Of a DNA stretch of 64,000 nt, positions 35,837 to 44,526 are shown piece by piece. The DNA comes from Thermocoleostomius sinensis A174 (GTDB lineage Bacteria > Cyanobacteriota > Cyanobacteriia > Elainellales > Elainellaceae). The translations under genes were made by a program, and so were the position numbers. Location: NCBI RefSeq assembly GCF_026802175.1, contig NZ_CP113797.1:969026-1033025 (forward strand), read 5' to 3'. The notes under the pieces are model-generated. The model ran no database searches, had not been told where the DNA came from, and saw only the letters and a program-made list of their open reading frames with translations. Position 1 is the first letter of the stretch, and each line of letters begins with the position of its first letter.

Positions 35837-37069
35837 ATGCCCAGAAAAGAGATCCCTGACAGTGCCATTGAGTTAGTTGCTAAACATATCAACACAAGAA
35901 GCAACAAAAATTATAGTATTCCCGTAGTTGGGCACAAGGAGAATATAGAGACTCCCCAAATCTTTGAGATTATTTCATTCGATCAAATCGATGATAGCGA
36001 TCGCCGGTTCTACGCGATTGATGGTAGCTATAACAGTGAGCAGTTTTACAACGGTTTATGTATTGCTATCTATGCGGCGGGCTATATCTGCTTTCATAGA
36101 GGTCAGCAGATCCGGATGAACTCTCTGGATGATCCAGTCATATTGGGTAAAGCGTATTATCCACAAAATATTCTAATTACCCATCAAGAACATCTAGATG
36201 TTATCTATGATGAGTTTTTAACTTTAGAACCAGTAAAAAAATTACTTGATTTTCTAGATGAGAACCCAGAAGAAATATTTCCTTATAAGAAGGAACAAAT
36301 TTGCACAAATCTGTCAACGCTATTGGGATTTTGCCAAGAAGTACTAGAAATTTCACTTGTCTTAGAAATTGTCAACTTAACAGAAACAAAGCCAGGGGAT
36401 TTCATTTTACGAGATGGTACGCTACGTCCCTTGCAAATTAAGCAAAAGTATTTAGTAAAACTAGGAAAATATGCTCACGAAAAAGGGGTAAAAATAATTG
36501 CTGTCACAAAGCAATCCCCCATTAAGATGGAACTTGCTTATACATTTAAGCAAATAGATAATTACCTGCAAGATCAGCTTAAACACGAGTATCCTTTTGT
36601 GGAAACAGATCCAAAACGTAAGAAGCTCTGCTGTTGGCTTGAGGTTCCTGATGTAGTTCTCAAGTCAGCATATCAAGGTGATATGTTTATCAAAAAGTCT
36701 ACTCATGGAGGAAGAGGATTTGGTTTGTTTTTTGCAGCCAGATTGGACTATGTTGAAAAGCTTCAAAATTATGATTGGCTCATTGTTGATGTAAATATCT
36801 TTGATGCAATTCCACAGATTGAGTCTAACAACTCTGAGCGAGATGCTGCTGAATTAGGTTCTATATTTAAAGAATTAACCCGTCTCACTCAGGAACATTA
36901 TATCCTTGGCTATCCCTATCCATTATGTGAAGTTCACAACTTCATATCATTAAAAAAGCACTTTAAGGAAGAAATTATAGCTCGCCTGAAATACTCTCTT
37001 TATAGAGATCAAAGAATGGACAATGTTGATATTGAGAATCTCTTTTTAAATATACATGAAAGGTTTTAG
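35837..37069 (+). CDS. nurA: NurA-domain nuclease
   Basis: The 410-residue protein shows the NurA acidic motifs: YAIDGSYN with D62 and LRDGTLRP with D193, and a late YPYPLCEVHNFISL. NurA is a 5'-3' nuclease of the RNase H-like fold that works with the HerA translocase at DNA ends; in bacteria NurA-HerA pairs often belong to defence systems. The HerA gene starts 13 bp downstream. The gene is AT-rich compared with the core chromosome. It is intact and is the first gene of the operon that continues through herA, the DUF4338 gene, xisH and xisI. Confidence 0.85.
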   Translation: MPRKEIPDSAIELVAKHINTRSNKNYSIPVVGHKENIETPQIFEIISFDQIDDSDRRFYAIDGSYNSEQFYNGLCIAIYAAGYICFHRGQQIRMNSLDDPVILGKAYYPQNILITHQEHLDVIYDEFLTLEPVKKLLDFLDENPEEIFPYKKEQICTNLSTLLGFCQEVLEISLVLEIVNLTETKPGDFILRDGTLRPLQIKQKYLVKLGKYAHEKGVKIIAVTKQSPIKMELAYTFKQIDNYLQDQLKHEYPFVETDPKRKKLCCWLEVPDVVLKSAYQGDMFIKKSTHGGRGFGLFFAARLDYVEKLQNYDWLIVDVNIFDAIPQIESNNSERDAAELGSIFKELTRLTQEHYILGYPYPLCEVHNFISLKKHFKEEIIARLKYSLYRDQRMDNVDIENLFLNIHERF

Positions 37070-37082
37070 GAAAGACTAAATT

Positions 37083-38115
37083 ATGGGAAAGGTTGACTTT
37101 GGTGTTCTCTACGGTCAGAAAACTACTGAAGATGCATTGCTAATTTATTCCTCTTACGAGGATGCTAAAGCCAGCCCACAAACTGGTGATTTTATAGTGC
37201 TAACCCCCAAAGATGAGGGAAACACAAAATATCTTGCAAGGGTTGAAGCTGAAATTTACGATGAAGACCCGATCTTTAAATCTCAGGATAAGACGTTAAT
37301 TGCTGTGCATTATGCCCGTATTGCAGAGAGAGAGCTTTCTGAACGGGATAAGCAAAAAATGTTCAGCTATACCTACAAAGTACGAATTCTAGGCACGTTT
37401 ACAGATAGTGGCTCTAAAATTTCTTTTACGACGGCTGTAAGAAAGCTGCCAGTCGTTTCGTACATTGCAAGACATCTAAATAAACGCGAAATAGAATCAA
37501 TCCTCAACAAGACTAATGAAAATGGCGTTGAGATTGGATATCTTTGTGTAGGAGAAACAGTATTTGAGGATAAGGGGCCAATCCTGTTTGATATTAGAAA
37601 GCTCCGTAATAAGCGGACAATAGTTTTTGCTCAATCAGGCTTTGGCAAAACCAATCTCGTCAAGGTGCTTCTTTACCATATGACTCGCGACACATCATAT
37701 GGCAAATTAATTTTCGACCTCAATGGTGAGTATTTCTTGCGCGGCACTGCCACATACGGGTTGGGCGATATTAACGAAAATCCAATTCGAGATAACGTAG
37801 TTGTATACACTGATAAAAAACTACCAGAAATTTATACGAAACAGAATAGATTTGTTTTTGGTGGCAAAGTCGCTCTCAATATGCACAAACACTTGGCAGT
37901 TGGTGACATTTTAAATTTTGGCACAGGCTTTTCTGAAGTAATGAAATCTTTTCTCCTATATCTTGATGAAGATGGAGTATCTAACTTTATTGAGAATATC
38001 GATGAGTATGTTAGAAACCCAAGCCGCCTTCATATTGATTTTTCTGACTTCTTTGGTGAGCAGAAGAAAGATTCAAAAGGCAACGTCAAGGAAGATGTTT
38101 CTGCCAGAAAAACAA
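37083..38115 (+). pseudogene. herA: HerA ATPase, 5' part, interrupted by an IS1-family element
   Basis: This part covers about 344 residues: an N-terminal HAS-barrel-like region (DFGVLYGQKTTEDALLIYSS), then the Walker A motif QSGFGKT with GFGKT at residues 186-190, followed by LIFDLNGEYF. HerA forms a hexameric DNA translocase that feeds DNA to NurA. The frame ends at the IS at 38116. The flanking AAAAACAA copies show that joining 38115 to 38961 restores one 554-residue protein (SARKT-IMAIRKRI). In this genome the protein is cut before its Walker B motif and should be inactive. Confidence 0.88.
38108..38115. repeat. Target-site duplication, left copy
   Basis: AAAAACAA directly before the IS1-family element; the same 8 bp follow it at 38953-38960. 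Confidence 0.9.
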
Positions 38116-38142
38116 GGTAGTGTTCTAGACCTGTGGATGGTG

Positions 38143-38616
38143 CTACATAGAAAGACCAAATTCATAACGGTTTACGAATAATCCAATGACAATGTCGTGC
38201 ATCCACTCCGACTTCGAAAAACATATCGTTTTACGTGCTAATCGTTTAATCCGAGTTCGTAGTGTTAGATGTTTCCGCTCAATCTTCTGGGTGTAATGCT
38301 TGCCGATCTCATGCTGGTTCTCCGCCAATATCCGAGTGTATCCACCCCAACCATCTGTGTAGAACCGCTTAATGCCAAAGGGCATCAACAACAGCATTAA
38401 CGATTCCAGCGCAGCATCGGTGTGGGGAGCCAATACATAAGCCAAAACTTCTCCAGTCCTATGGTCAATTGCATGCCACAACCAGCGTTGCTGTTTCTTG
38501 TTGCCCACAAAGCTCCACATTTCATCCATCTCGACTTCATCGACCCGCTTAACCAAAACTTCGATTGCCTTTGACTGAGATGCTTGTTTTAGCAATGTTG
38601 GGTTAACCTGCTTCAA
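38143..38616 (-). CDS. IS1-family transposase, catalytic part (InsB-like)
   Basis: The 157-residue frame encodes VDEVEMDEMWSFVGNKKQQR, WLWHAIDHRTGEVLAYVL, then RFYTDGWGGYTRIL and a late KHLTLRTRIKRLARKT, the DDE-type catalytic domain of IS1 transposases. It overlaps the InsA-like frame by 14 bp in another frame. A run of eight A on the coding strand (38626-38633 on plus is T) is a likely slippage site for a -1 frameshift that makes the fused active transposase, as in IS1. Confidence 0.88.
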   Translation of the reverse strand: MKQVNPTLLKQASQSKAIEVLVKRVDEVEMDEMWSFVGNKKQQRWLWHAIDHRTGEVLAYVLAPHTDAALESLMLLLMPFGIKRFYTDGWGGYTRILAENQHEIGKHYTQKIERKHLTLRTRIKRLARKTICFSKSEWMHDIVIGLFVNRYEFGLSM

Positions 38617-38890
38617 GTGCCGGGATTTTTTTTAATTCCTCGATCACCGTTGTCGGGCTAATTTTCAGCACCCGAGCTGTATCCCGGATACCACTGCCAT
38701 TGACTGCCATGTCCACAATTTGTTGTTTCACCTCTGGCAGGTAGCCTTGGTAGCAATAGTGTCGAATGAAGGTGCTACGGGAGCACTGGGGATTACGACA
38801 CTTGTAGCGTTGTTTGCCCTCCTGAGATTTGCCATGTTTGACCACATCAGAGCTATTACAAGCAGGACACAAAATAGGTTCTTGAACCAT
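38603..38890 (-). CDS. IS1-family InsA-like protein (zinc finger and HTH)
   Basis: The 95-residue product has a zinc finger, CPACNSSDVVKHGKSQEGKQ with a later RNPQC, and a helix-turn-helix GIRDTARVLKISPTTVIEEL. In IS1 the InsA protein binds the terminal repeats and represses transcription, and by frameshift forms the N-terminus of the transposase. The poly-A slippage site lies near its 3' end. It starts 62 bp inside the right end of the element. Confidence 0.88.
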   Translation of the reverse strand: MVQEPILCPACNSSDVVKHGKSQEGKQRYKCRNPQCSRSTFIRHYCYQGYLPEVKQQIVDMAVNGSGIRDTARVLKISPTTVIEELKKIPALEAG

Positions 38891-38960
38891 AAAGCATTTG
38901 CAGGTAGAGGCAAAACTACTCTATCTCAGTTCCACAGGTCTAGAACATTACCAAAAACAA

Positions 38961-39592
38961 TTATGGCTATTCGTAAGAGAATTCGTCATCTAATTGACGA
39001 GGGTAATTTACACTCTGGCTCTTCAAAACTTATAGAAGATGTTTTCAAGTACTTAAAACAAGGGAAAACCGTCATAATTGACTTGTCACTAAAAGATAAT
39101 ATGGATGCCAGTATTATTTCGACTATTCTGGTTCGTAAATTATTTGAAAGCAATAAAGAGAAATTCACCTCTGATGAGCCAGAGGAAGTTGTCAATGCTG
39201 TCATCTTTGTAGAAGAAGCTCAAAACGTTTTATCCCAAGAATTCGTTAAATCTAATGCAAATCCATTTGTCAGAGTAGCAAAGGAAGGACGTAAATTTGG
39301 ACTTGGCTTAGTTGCAGTAACTCAGCGCCCTTCTGCAATTTCTGATGAGATCCGAACCCAAGCAGAAAATTTCTTTGCTTTCCACATGGGTAACTCTGAT
39401 GATATTAAAGCCCTCGTAAAGTCCGATATCAACTATGATGGAGTGATCTCCAACTTCATTCAACGTGAGACGATTGCAGGTAATCTCTATATGGTTTCTT
39501 CAGATCAAGCTTTTGCCCTTCCTGTTCGAGTCACTGAATTTGAAAAGCTGGTAGGAGAGAAGGTATACCCAGAAGCTAGATTTAAAGATTGA
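38961..39592 (+). pseudogene. herA: HerA ATPase, 3' part, downstream of the IS1-family element
   Basis: This part begins at the codon completing IMAIRKRIRHLIDEGN and encodes about 210 residues. It carries Walker B AVIFVEEAQNVLSQ, the arginine-finger region GLGLVAVTQRPSAISDEIRT and NFFAFHMGNSDDIKALV. These are the C-terminal half of the HerA RecA-like domain. Codons before 38961 in the same open frame come from the IS and are not part of HerA. The next gene starts 41 bp after the stop. Confidence 0.88.
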
Positions 39593-39633
39593 TTTAGCTT
39601 GAGGATAACAGTTAATCAATTCTCAGGCAAAAC

Positions 39634-40045
39634 ATGATGGAAGAAAAGCAAAAACAAGCTCTTAAGCGAAAGCTTCTTAAAAACCTAAGAGATTATGGAG
39701 TCATCTGGAATGAGAAAAAGCATCAAGTTATTGTTGAGGATTTTAGAGAAGTCCAGCGAAAACTAGCTGAGCGGACAAATTCAAAGGGACAAGATTATAA
39801 GAGTAAAGTTCAAAAATATCTTGCACAGTCATCAGATATAGATATATCTAAAATTAGTCCTTATCTTGTTATGGTTGAGTCTAGAGACGAACATCAACGT
39901 CTTTGGGCTTATGCTACATCCCATTGGTCTGTCCCTGTTACGGTCGGCTATGGCAGACGTGTTCGATATTTCGTCTTTGATCATCAGAATGATAAACTCA
40001 TTGGTATTGTCGGTCTTTGTGATCCTGTTATTGGTTTGGGTGTTA
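39634..40045 (+). pseudogene. DUF4338 (DruA-family) protein, 5' part, interrupted by an IS5-family element
   Basis: The first 137 codons encode an N-terminal helical region (KQKQALKRKLLKNLRDYGVI) and the conserved start of the DUF4338 domain: SPYLVMVESRDEHQRLWAYA, HWSVPVTVGYGRRVRYFVFD and DKLIGIVGLCDPVIGLGVR. Downstream sequence in this frame is IS. Removing the IS and one TTA copy gives VIGLGVRDDKSIGWTKEQKM, so the intact gene had 358 codons. DUF4338 defines DruA of the Druantia defence system, though no Druantia partner genes are present. Confidence 0.88.
40043..40045. repeat. TTA target duplication, left copy (first IS5-family element)
   Basis: TTA precedes the element and TTA follows it at 40959-40961, matching the TNA targets of IS1031-like IS5-family elements. 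Confidence 0.75.
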
Positions 40046-40958
40046 GAGGGTGTTTGAAAAGATTTGAGGTGTCAAATTTATGCCAACCGCCTCACCATAA
40101 TCCGAATCATGGCAAGGTAGATCAAGGTTTCTGATGTCTCTGGTAATAATTCATAGTCTCTGACCAACCGTCTGCATCCCATTAGCCAACCAAAAGTTCG
40201 TTCTACCACCCACCTCTTTTTGAGCAAGCTAAAGCCTTTGGTTTGCTCAGGTCGCAGTACAACTTGCACAATCCAACGACAAACATCCATCACCCACATC
40301 AGAAAAGGGGCGCCATCGAACCCGCCGTCTACCCAAATGGTGATTAAGCGTGAAACCTTTTTCTTCATCCGTTTGACTCGTTTGAGGACACGTTTGCCCC
40401 CTTCGCGTTCCCCCAGGTTTGCCGCACTCACAAACACCCGCAAAACCAGTCCTAACGTATCCACCGTTAAAAATCGTTTGCGTCCTGTAATCAGCTTGCC
40501 TCCATCAAAGCCAACTTGTTGATGAACTCCTGCTGCACTCTTGATGCTTTGGCTATCGATGATCGCTTCTGATGGACTAGGATAGCGTTGCGCATCGATG
40601 CGAACCCACTGGTGCAACTGGTCATGAATGGAAATCCAGGTGCCGTCCAATCGCCAGTTGCGGAAGTACGTGTACACCGTCTGCCAGGCTGGGAAATCAC
40701 CAGGTAAAGAACGCCAACGACAGCCTTCAACCAGAACATAGAGCATGGCATTGAGCACCTCCCACAGGTCAACGCTGCGAGGACGACCACCTGGCTTTGC
40801 TGCTGGAATTAATTCACTCAAAACCTCATATTGGGCGCGGGTTAGGTTACTGGGATATGCTTTACTCATCTGACTCACTCAGGGCTGTAGATATTTGCTA
40901 TTCGCAGCCTACACTGAGTGAGCTTTTTTACGACCTTCCTGGCTTCTCAAACACCCTC
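40046..40958 (-). mobile_element. IS5-family insertion sequence, copy 1, 913 bp
   Basis: The ends are inverted repeats (GAGGGTGTTTGA left; TCAAACACCCTC right). It carries one transposase on the minus strand. It sits within the DUF4338 gene. The same sequence occurs again at 42568-43480 in the same orientation, offset by exactly 2522 bp. Confidence 0.93.
40078..40878 (-). CDS. IS5-family transposase (copy 1)
   Basis: The 266-residue transposase has the N-terminal LTRAQYEVLSELIPAAKPGG and the DDE motifs IIDSQSIKS, WVDGGFDG and VVERTFGWL. The WVVERTFGWLMGCRRLVRDY box is the IS5 Y-(2)R-(3)E-like signature. Length and ends fit an IS1031-like element. It is intact, so the element may be active. 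Confidence 0.93.
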   Translation of the reverse strand: MSQMSKAYPSNLTRAQYEVLSELIPAAKPGGRPRSVDLWEVLNAMLYVLVEGCRWRSLPGDFPAWQTVYTYFRNWRLDGTWISIHDQLHQWVRIDAQRYPSPSEAIIDSQSIKSAAGVHQQVGFDGGKLITGRKRFLTVDTLGLVLRVFVSAANLGEREGGKRVLKRVKRMKKKVSRLITIWVDGGFDGAPFLMWVMDVCRWIVQVVLRPEQTKGFSLLKKRWVVERTFGWLMGCRRLVRDYELLPETSETLIYLAMIRIMVRRLA

Positions 40959-40961
40959 TTA

Positions 40962-41626
40962 GAGACGATAAATCTATTGGATGGACGAAAGAGCAAAAGA
41001 TGCAGCGCTTATACAACTGCATGACCGCTTATATTCTTGGGGCAATACCACCTTACAATTGCATACTTGCCTCTAAGTTGGTTGCCCTTACTTTAATGTT
41101 TCCAAAAGTTCGCAAGGACTTTTATCAAAAATATAAAGATAGTCCTTCTATCATTTCTGGTAAAAATAAAAAATCCCATCTTATTTATATCGACACTCTG
41201 GGGGCGTTTGGAAAATCTGCGATTTATAATCGGCTGCTTAACTGGGAATTCATAGACTATACCAAAGGACAGAGCCATCTACATATAACAGCTAATGGTA
41301 GTTGGGAGCTTATTAGGCAAGTTGTCTCAGAAGATGCCTTTGAAACCTATGAATTTGGTCAAGGGCCAAATTGGAAAATGCGTACCTTGAGAAAAGCTTT
41401 ACATGAACTTGGCTTATCAGAAGAAATGCTGAGTATTGGATGGCAGCGAGGTTACTACCGTTGCCCACTAGCCGAGAACTGGCAAGAGTATCTACTAGGA
41501 GATACCAACCGGGTAGTTTGGAAAAGCTTTAGCCAGACGGATTTAGTGAGTTACTGGCACGAAAGGTGGGTCACTCCTAGACTTGATAATTTGCAAACCA
41601 GACTGGAGTTGTACCCTGACCAATAA
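40962..41626 (+). pseudogene. DUF4338 (DruA-family) protein, 3' part, after the IS5-family element
   Basis: This part encodes about 221 residues starting DDKSIGWTKEQKMQRLYN, then MTAYILGAIPPYNCILASKL, HLIYIDTLGAFGKSAIYNRL, SIGWQRGYYRCPLAENWQEY and the end WVTPRLDNLQTRLELYPDQ. These are the central and C-terminal motifs of DUF4338, including DTLGAFGKSAIYNRL. The first codons of the open frame upstream of 40962 belong to the IS. xisH starts 23 bp after the stop. Confidence 0.88.
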
Positions 41627-41648
41627 GAGTCTGACATATACTTGGTTT

Positions 41649-42065
41649 ATGCCCAAACTAGACATTATCCACAATGCCGTAAAAAATGCACTGATTAAGG
41701 ATGGATGGCTGGTTACAGATGATCCTTACGTCATTCAATACCGCAGAACCGTGCTGTATGCTGATCTGGGTGCTGAGCGTCCAATTGCAGTTGAACGAAA
41801 TGGGCAGAAGCTAGTTGTGGAGGTAAAAAGCTTTGTTGGAGCATCTAAGATACAAGATTTGAAAGAGGCTCTCGGTCAGTATGACATATACCGCTATCTT
41901 TTAGAGGAAATAGCCCCAGACCGTAAGTTGTACGTTGCCGTCAACAAAGTTGCATACAATACCTTTTTTACTCAAGATGTGACTCAACTCATTCTCAATA
42001 AACATCGACTTCCCATCATTGTTGTAGATATAGAAATGGAGGAAATTTTGCAATGGATAAATTGA
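41649..42065 (+). CDS. xisH: XisH-family protein
   Basis: The 138-residue protein starts MPKLDIIHNAVKNALIKDGW and has DPYVIQYRRTVLYADLGAER, VERNGQKLVVEVKSFVGASK and an end with RLPIIVVDIEMEEILQWIN. The DP...AE...VEVKSF arrangement fits a PD-(D/E)XK nuclease-like fold. XisH was first described with XisF and XisI as needed for excision of the fdxN element in heterocysts; many cyanobacteria carry extra XisH-XisI pairs without such elements. Its stop overlaps xisI by 13 bp. It is fused to no other domain and is intact here. Confidence 0.92.
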   Translation: MPKLDIIHNAVKNALIKDGWLVTDDPYVIQYRRTVLYADLGAERPIAVERNGQKLVVEVKSFVGASKIQDLKEALGQYDIYRYLLEEIAPDRKLYVAVNKVAYNTFFTQDVTQLILNKHRLPIIVVDIEMEEILQWIN

Positions 42066-42397
42066 CTGAGTATCCAAAGCTAATTCAGCGCATTTTGACT
42101 GAGTACGTGGAGTTGAGTAAACGTCACCCTAATCCAGACATTGAAACGTTTTTGATTGTAGATGAGGCTAAAGCCAACTATATCTGGATGAACCTTGGTT
42201 GGCAGAATGGGGAACGTATTGCTGGGATGACAGTCTATGTTCGGATTCGGGATGGTAAATTCTGGATCGAAGAAGATTGGACTGAAAACGGTATTGCGAC
42301 TGATTTAATTCGCGAAGGTGTTCCCAAAGAAGATATCGTGTTGGCATTCCATGAGCCTAAGATGAGGCAGTATACGGAGTTTGCTGTAGCATCGTAG
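42053..42397 (+). CDS. xisI: XisI-family protein
   Basis: The 114-residue protein has MDKLTEYPKLIQRILTEYVE, IETFLIVDEAKANYIWMNLG, ERIAGMTVYVRIRDGKFWIE, and DWTENGIATDLIREGVPKED, all characteristic of the XisI family. XisI always accompanies XisH. It overlaps the xisH gene, so the two are translationally coupled. An attC-like site follows 10 bp after its stop, and a second IS5 copy 170 bp after it. Confidence 0.93.
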   Translation: MDKLTEYPKLIQRILTEYVELSKRHPNPDIETFLIVDEAKANYIWMNLGWQNGERIAGMTVYVRIRDGKFWIEEDWTENGIATDLIREGVPKEDIVLAFHEPKMRQYTEFAVAS

Positions 42398-42407
42398 TAG
42401 CGGCGCA

Positions 42408-42492
42408 GGCTAACACTGCGTTGGTGCGGACGGGCGAGAGATCTTGGTGAGAGTTCGAGGTTATCTGCCGCCGCACAACTTCACCGTTATGC
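42408..42492 (+). repeat. attC-like integron recombination site
   Basis: The 85-bp sequence begins GGCTAAC and ends GTTATGC. The inner arms GTTGGTGCGGACGG (42420-42433) and CCGCCGCACAAC pair after leaving single unpaired G and A bases, which matches the extrahelical bases of folded attC sites. Position just after xisI on the same strand is where a gene cassette ends. The right heptamer deviates from GTTRRRY, so recombination activity may be reduced. Confidence 0.7.
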
Positions 42493-42567
42493 TGCTTAGC
42501 TTTGGTAGGGGCGTAGCTGAAAGCTTTTCTGTTCGTATCCAAAGTTAAAGCTGAAAGTCTTAAGTTA

Positions 42568-43480
42568 GAGGGTGTTTGAAAAGATTTGAGGTGTCAAATT
42601 TATGCCAACCGCCTCACCATAATCCGAATCATGGCAAGGTAGATCAAGGTTTCTGATGTCTCTGGTAATAATTCATAGTCTCTGACCAACCGTCTGCATC
42701 CCATTAGCCAACCAAAAGTTCGTTCTACCACCCACCTCTTTTTGAGCAAGCTAAAGCCTTTGGTTTGCTCAGGTCGCAGTACAACTTGCACAATCCAACG
42801 ACAAACATCCATCACCCACATCAGAAAAGGGGCGCCATCGAACCCGCCGTCTACCCAAATGGTGATTAAGCGTGAAACCTTTTTCTTCATCCGTTTGACT
42901 CGTTTGAGGACACGTTTGCCCCCTTCGCGTTCCCCCAGGTTTGCCGCACTCACAAACACCCGCAAAACCAGTCCTAACGTATCCACCGTTAAAAATCGTT
43001 TGCGTCCTGTAATCAGCTTGCCTCCATCAAAGCCAACTTGTTGATGAACTCCTGCTGCACTCTTGATGCTTTGGCTATCGATGATCGCTTCTGATGGACT
43101 AGGATAGCGTTGCGCATCGATGCGAACCCACTGGTGCAACTGGTCATGAATGGAAATCCAGGTGCCGTCCAATCGCCAGTTGCGGAAGTACGTGTACACC
43201 GTCTGCCAGGCTGGGAAATCACCAGGTAAAGAACGCCAACGACAGCCTTCAACCAGAACATAGAGCATGGCATTGAGCACCTCCCACAGGTCAACGCTGC
43301 GAGGACGACCACCTGGCTTTGCTGCTGGAATTAATTCACTCAAAACCTCATATTGGGCGCGGGTTAGGTTACTGGGATATGCTTTACTCATCTGACTCAC
43401 TCAGGGCTGTAGATATTTGCTATTCGCAGCCTACACTGAGTGAGCTTTTTTACGACCTTCCTGGCTTCTCAAACACCCTC
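42568..43480 (-). mobile_element. IS5-family insertion sequence, copy 2, 913 bp
   Basis: It is identical to copy 1 as far as can be read and has the same orientation. TTA lies on both sides (42565-42567 and 43481-43483). It inserted between the attC-like site and a small open frame at 43555. With copy 1 it brackets the 3' part of the DUF4338 gene, xisH, xisI and the attC-like site. Confidence 0.93.
42600..43400 (-). CDS. IS5-family transposase (copy 2)
   Basis: The 266-residue product is identical to the transposase of copy 1, with the same IIDSQSIKS, WVDGGFDG and VVERTFGWL motifs. The lack of differences means recent duplication or gene conversion. Confidence 0.93.
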   Translation of the reverse strand: MSQMSKAYPSNLTRAQYEVLSELIPAAKPGGRPRSVDLWEVLNAMLYVLVEGCRWRSLPGDFPAWQTVYTYFRNWRLDGTWISIHDQLHQWVRIDAQRYPSPSEAIIDSQSIKSAAGVHQQVGFDGGKLITGRKRFLTVDTLGLVLRVFVSAANLGEREGGKRVLKRVKRMKKKVSRLITIWVDGGFDGAPFLMWVMDVCRWIVQVVLRPEQTKGFSLLKKRWVVERTFGWLMGCRRLVRDYELLPETSETLIYLAMIRIMVRRLA

Positions 43481-43554
43481 TTAATTACCTGTCTAGATAT
43501 CACAAGATAAACTGTTACAAAAAGGGAGTATATAATGTCTCTTTTAGTGAATTA

Positions 43555-43707
43555 ATGAAAATTATAGGAGTGTCAATAGGAGTAGAAGTAGGTGCGACTC
43601 TTACGAAATCAGTCATGATAAGTATTGCCAATAAAATTCTTGTTCAGGGTAAACGCGTCAAAATCGAGGGACAAACTATGCCTCATCCAACGCTAGGAGT
43701 GGGGTGA
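43555..43707 (+). CDS. Small open frame, probably truncated
   Basis: The frame runs MKIIGVSIGVEVGATLTKSV, then MISIANKILVQGKRVKIEGQ, and ends shortly after entering the ISAs1 remnant. It could be the start of a gene broken by that element. No family is recognised. Confidence 0.25.
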   Translation: MKIIGVSIGVEVGATLTKSVMISIANKILVQGKRVKIEGQTMPHPTLGVG

Positions 43708-44300
43708 GAATTTGCACCATAAACTGCTCATCCAGTCCGGCTTTGTAGCGTTTCATCGCCAAACTGCCCTTTGAGGTATCTTGGCGCAACAAGTTGAGGG
43801 CAAACCGTCGCAGGACGCTGAAGTTGCGAGGGGCATGATCTTGACGAATGCGAGAAGCATCTTCGTTGAAGACGACATCAAGACACCAATGCAGTTGGTT
43901 CTCAATGCCCCAATGTGCGCGAATATAGCGAGCAAAAGTAGCCTCATCAACGGCAAGGGAACTGAGGAAATAGCGGGTTTCTAAGGAGTCCTTGTTCCAG
44001 AGCCGACGCTTTGATTGCACAACGACCAAGCTTTGTAACCCTGCCCAATCTTGGCATTGCCATAGGTTTCGATGGCAACCCAACTGTCTACACCCGCTAG
44101 AACAGCAAACAAGGCAATCGCCAGGATATCGAGCAATTGATGGGCACGGGTGCGTTCGACTCTAGGGTCAGCAATCTCACCAAAGCATTGTTCCAGGCAG
44201 ACAAGCTCTCTCGGCCAACAATTGGAGGCATAAGGGAGGGGAAGGCTCTCTATCTTACACCCCTGTCTACTCTCGTTTAGATGCATTTACCCTGCGCCTA
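43668..44300 (-). mobile_element. ISAs1-family transposase remnant
   Basis: The minus strand encodes the N-terminus CFGEIADPRVERTRAHQLLD with ILAIALFAVLAGVDSWVAIE and TYGNAK, and in another frame the C-terminus DWAGLQSLVVVQSKRRLWNK, RYIRAHWGIENQLHWCLDVV and DHAPRNFSVLRRFALNLL. Around 170 residues in the middle are missing at about 44050, and the frame shifts. Element ends were not defined. It is a non-functional relic of a DDE transposase. Confidence 0.8.
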
Positions 44301-44526
44301 ATACCGAAGCTTGGAAATTTTTTGAGCCTGAAGAGCCGATTTGATACCTGTGCAAAACTACAACAGGAGCAACGAAAAACGGATGAACGCTTAATTGTAT
44401 TTTGTCGGTCAATGACAGATGAGCCTGGCTGCCTGACAGAAGTGGTTAAAAGCTAATAGCAGTGGGATGCGTACAAAAAGGTAGAGAGCATGAGAGGCTA
44501 AAGTTACCACACCAAAGCCGAGCATC

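Larger units (their letters stand above)
38116..38952 (-). mobile_element. IS1-family insertion sequence, 837 bp
   Basis: The ends are inverted repeats: GGTAGTGTTCTAGACCTGTG on the left and, reversed, GGTAATGTTCTAGACCTGTG on the right (one mismatch in these 20 bases). Two overlapping minus-strand frames encode InsA-like and InsB-like proteins. The direct repeat AAAAACAA flanks the element, so insertion was simple and recent enough to keep it intact. It lies in reverse orientation within herA. Confidence 0.92.
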
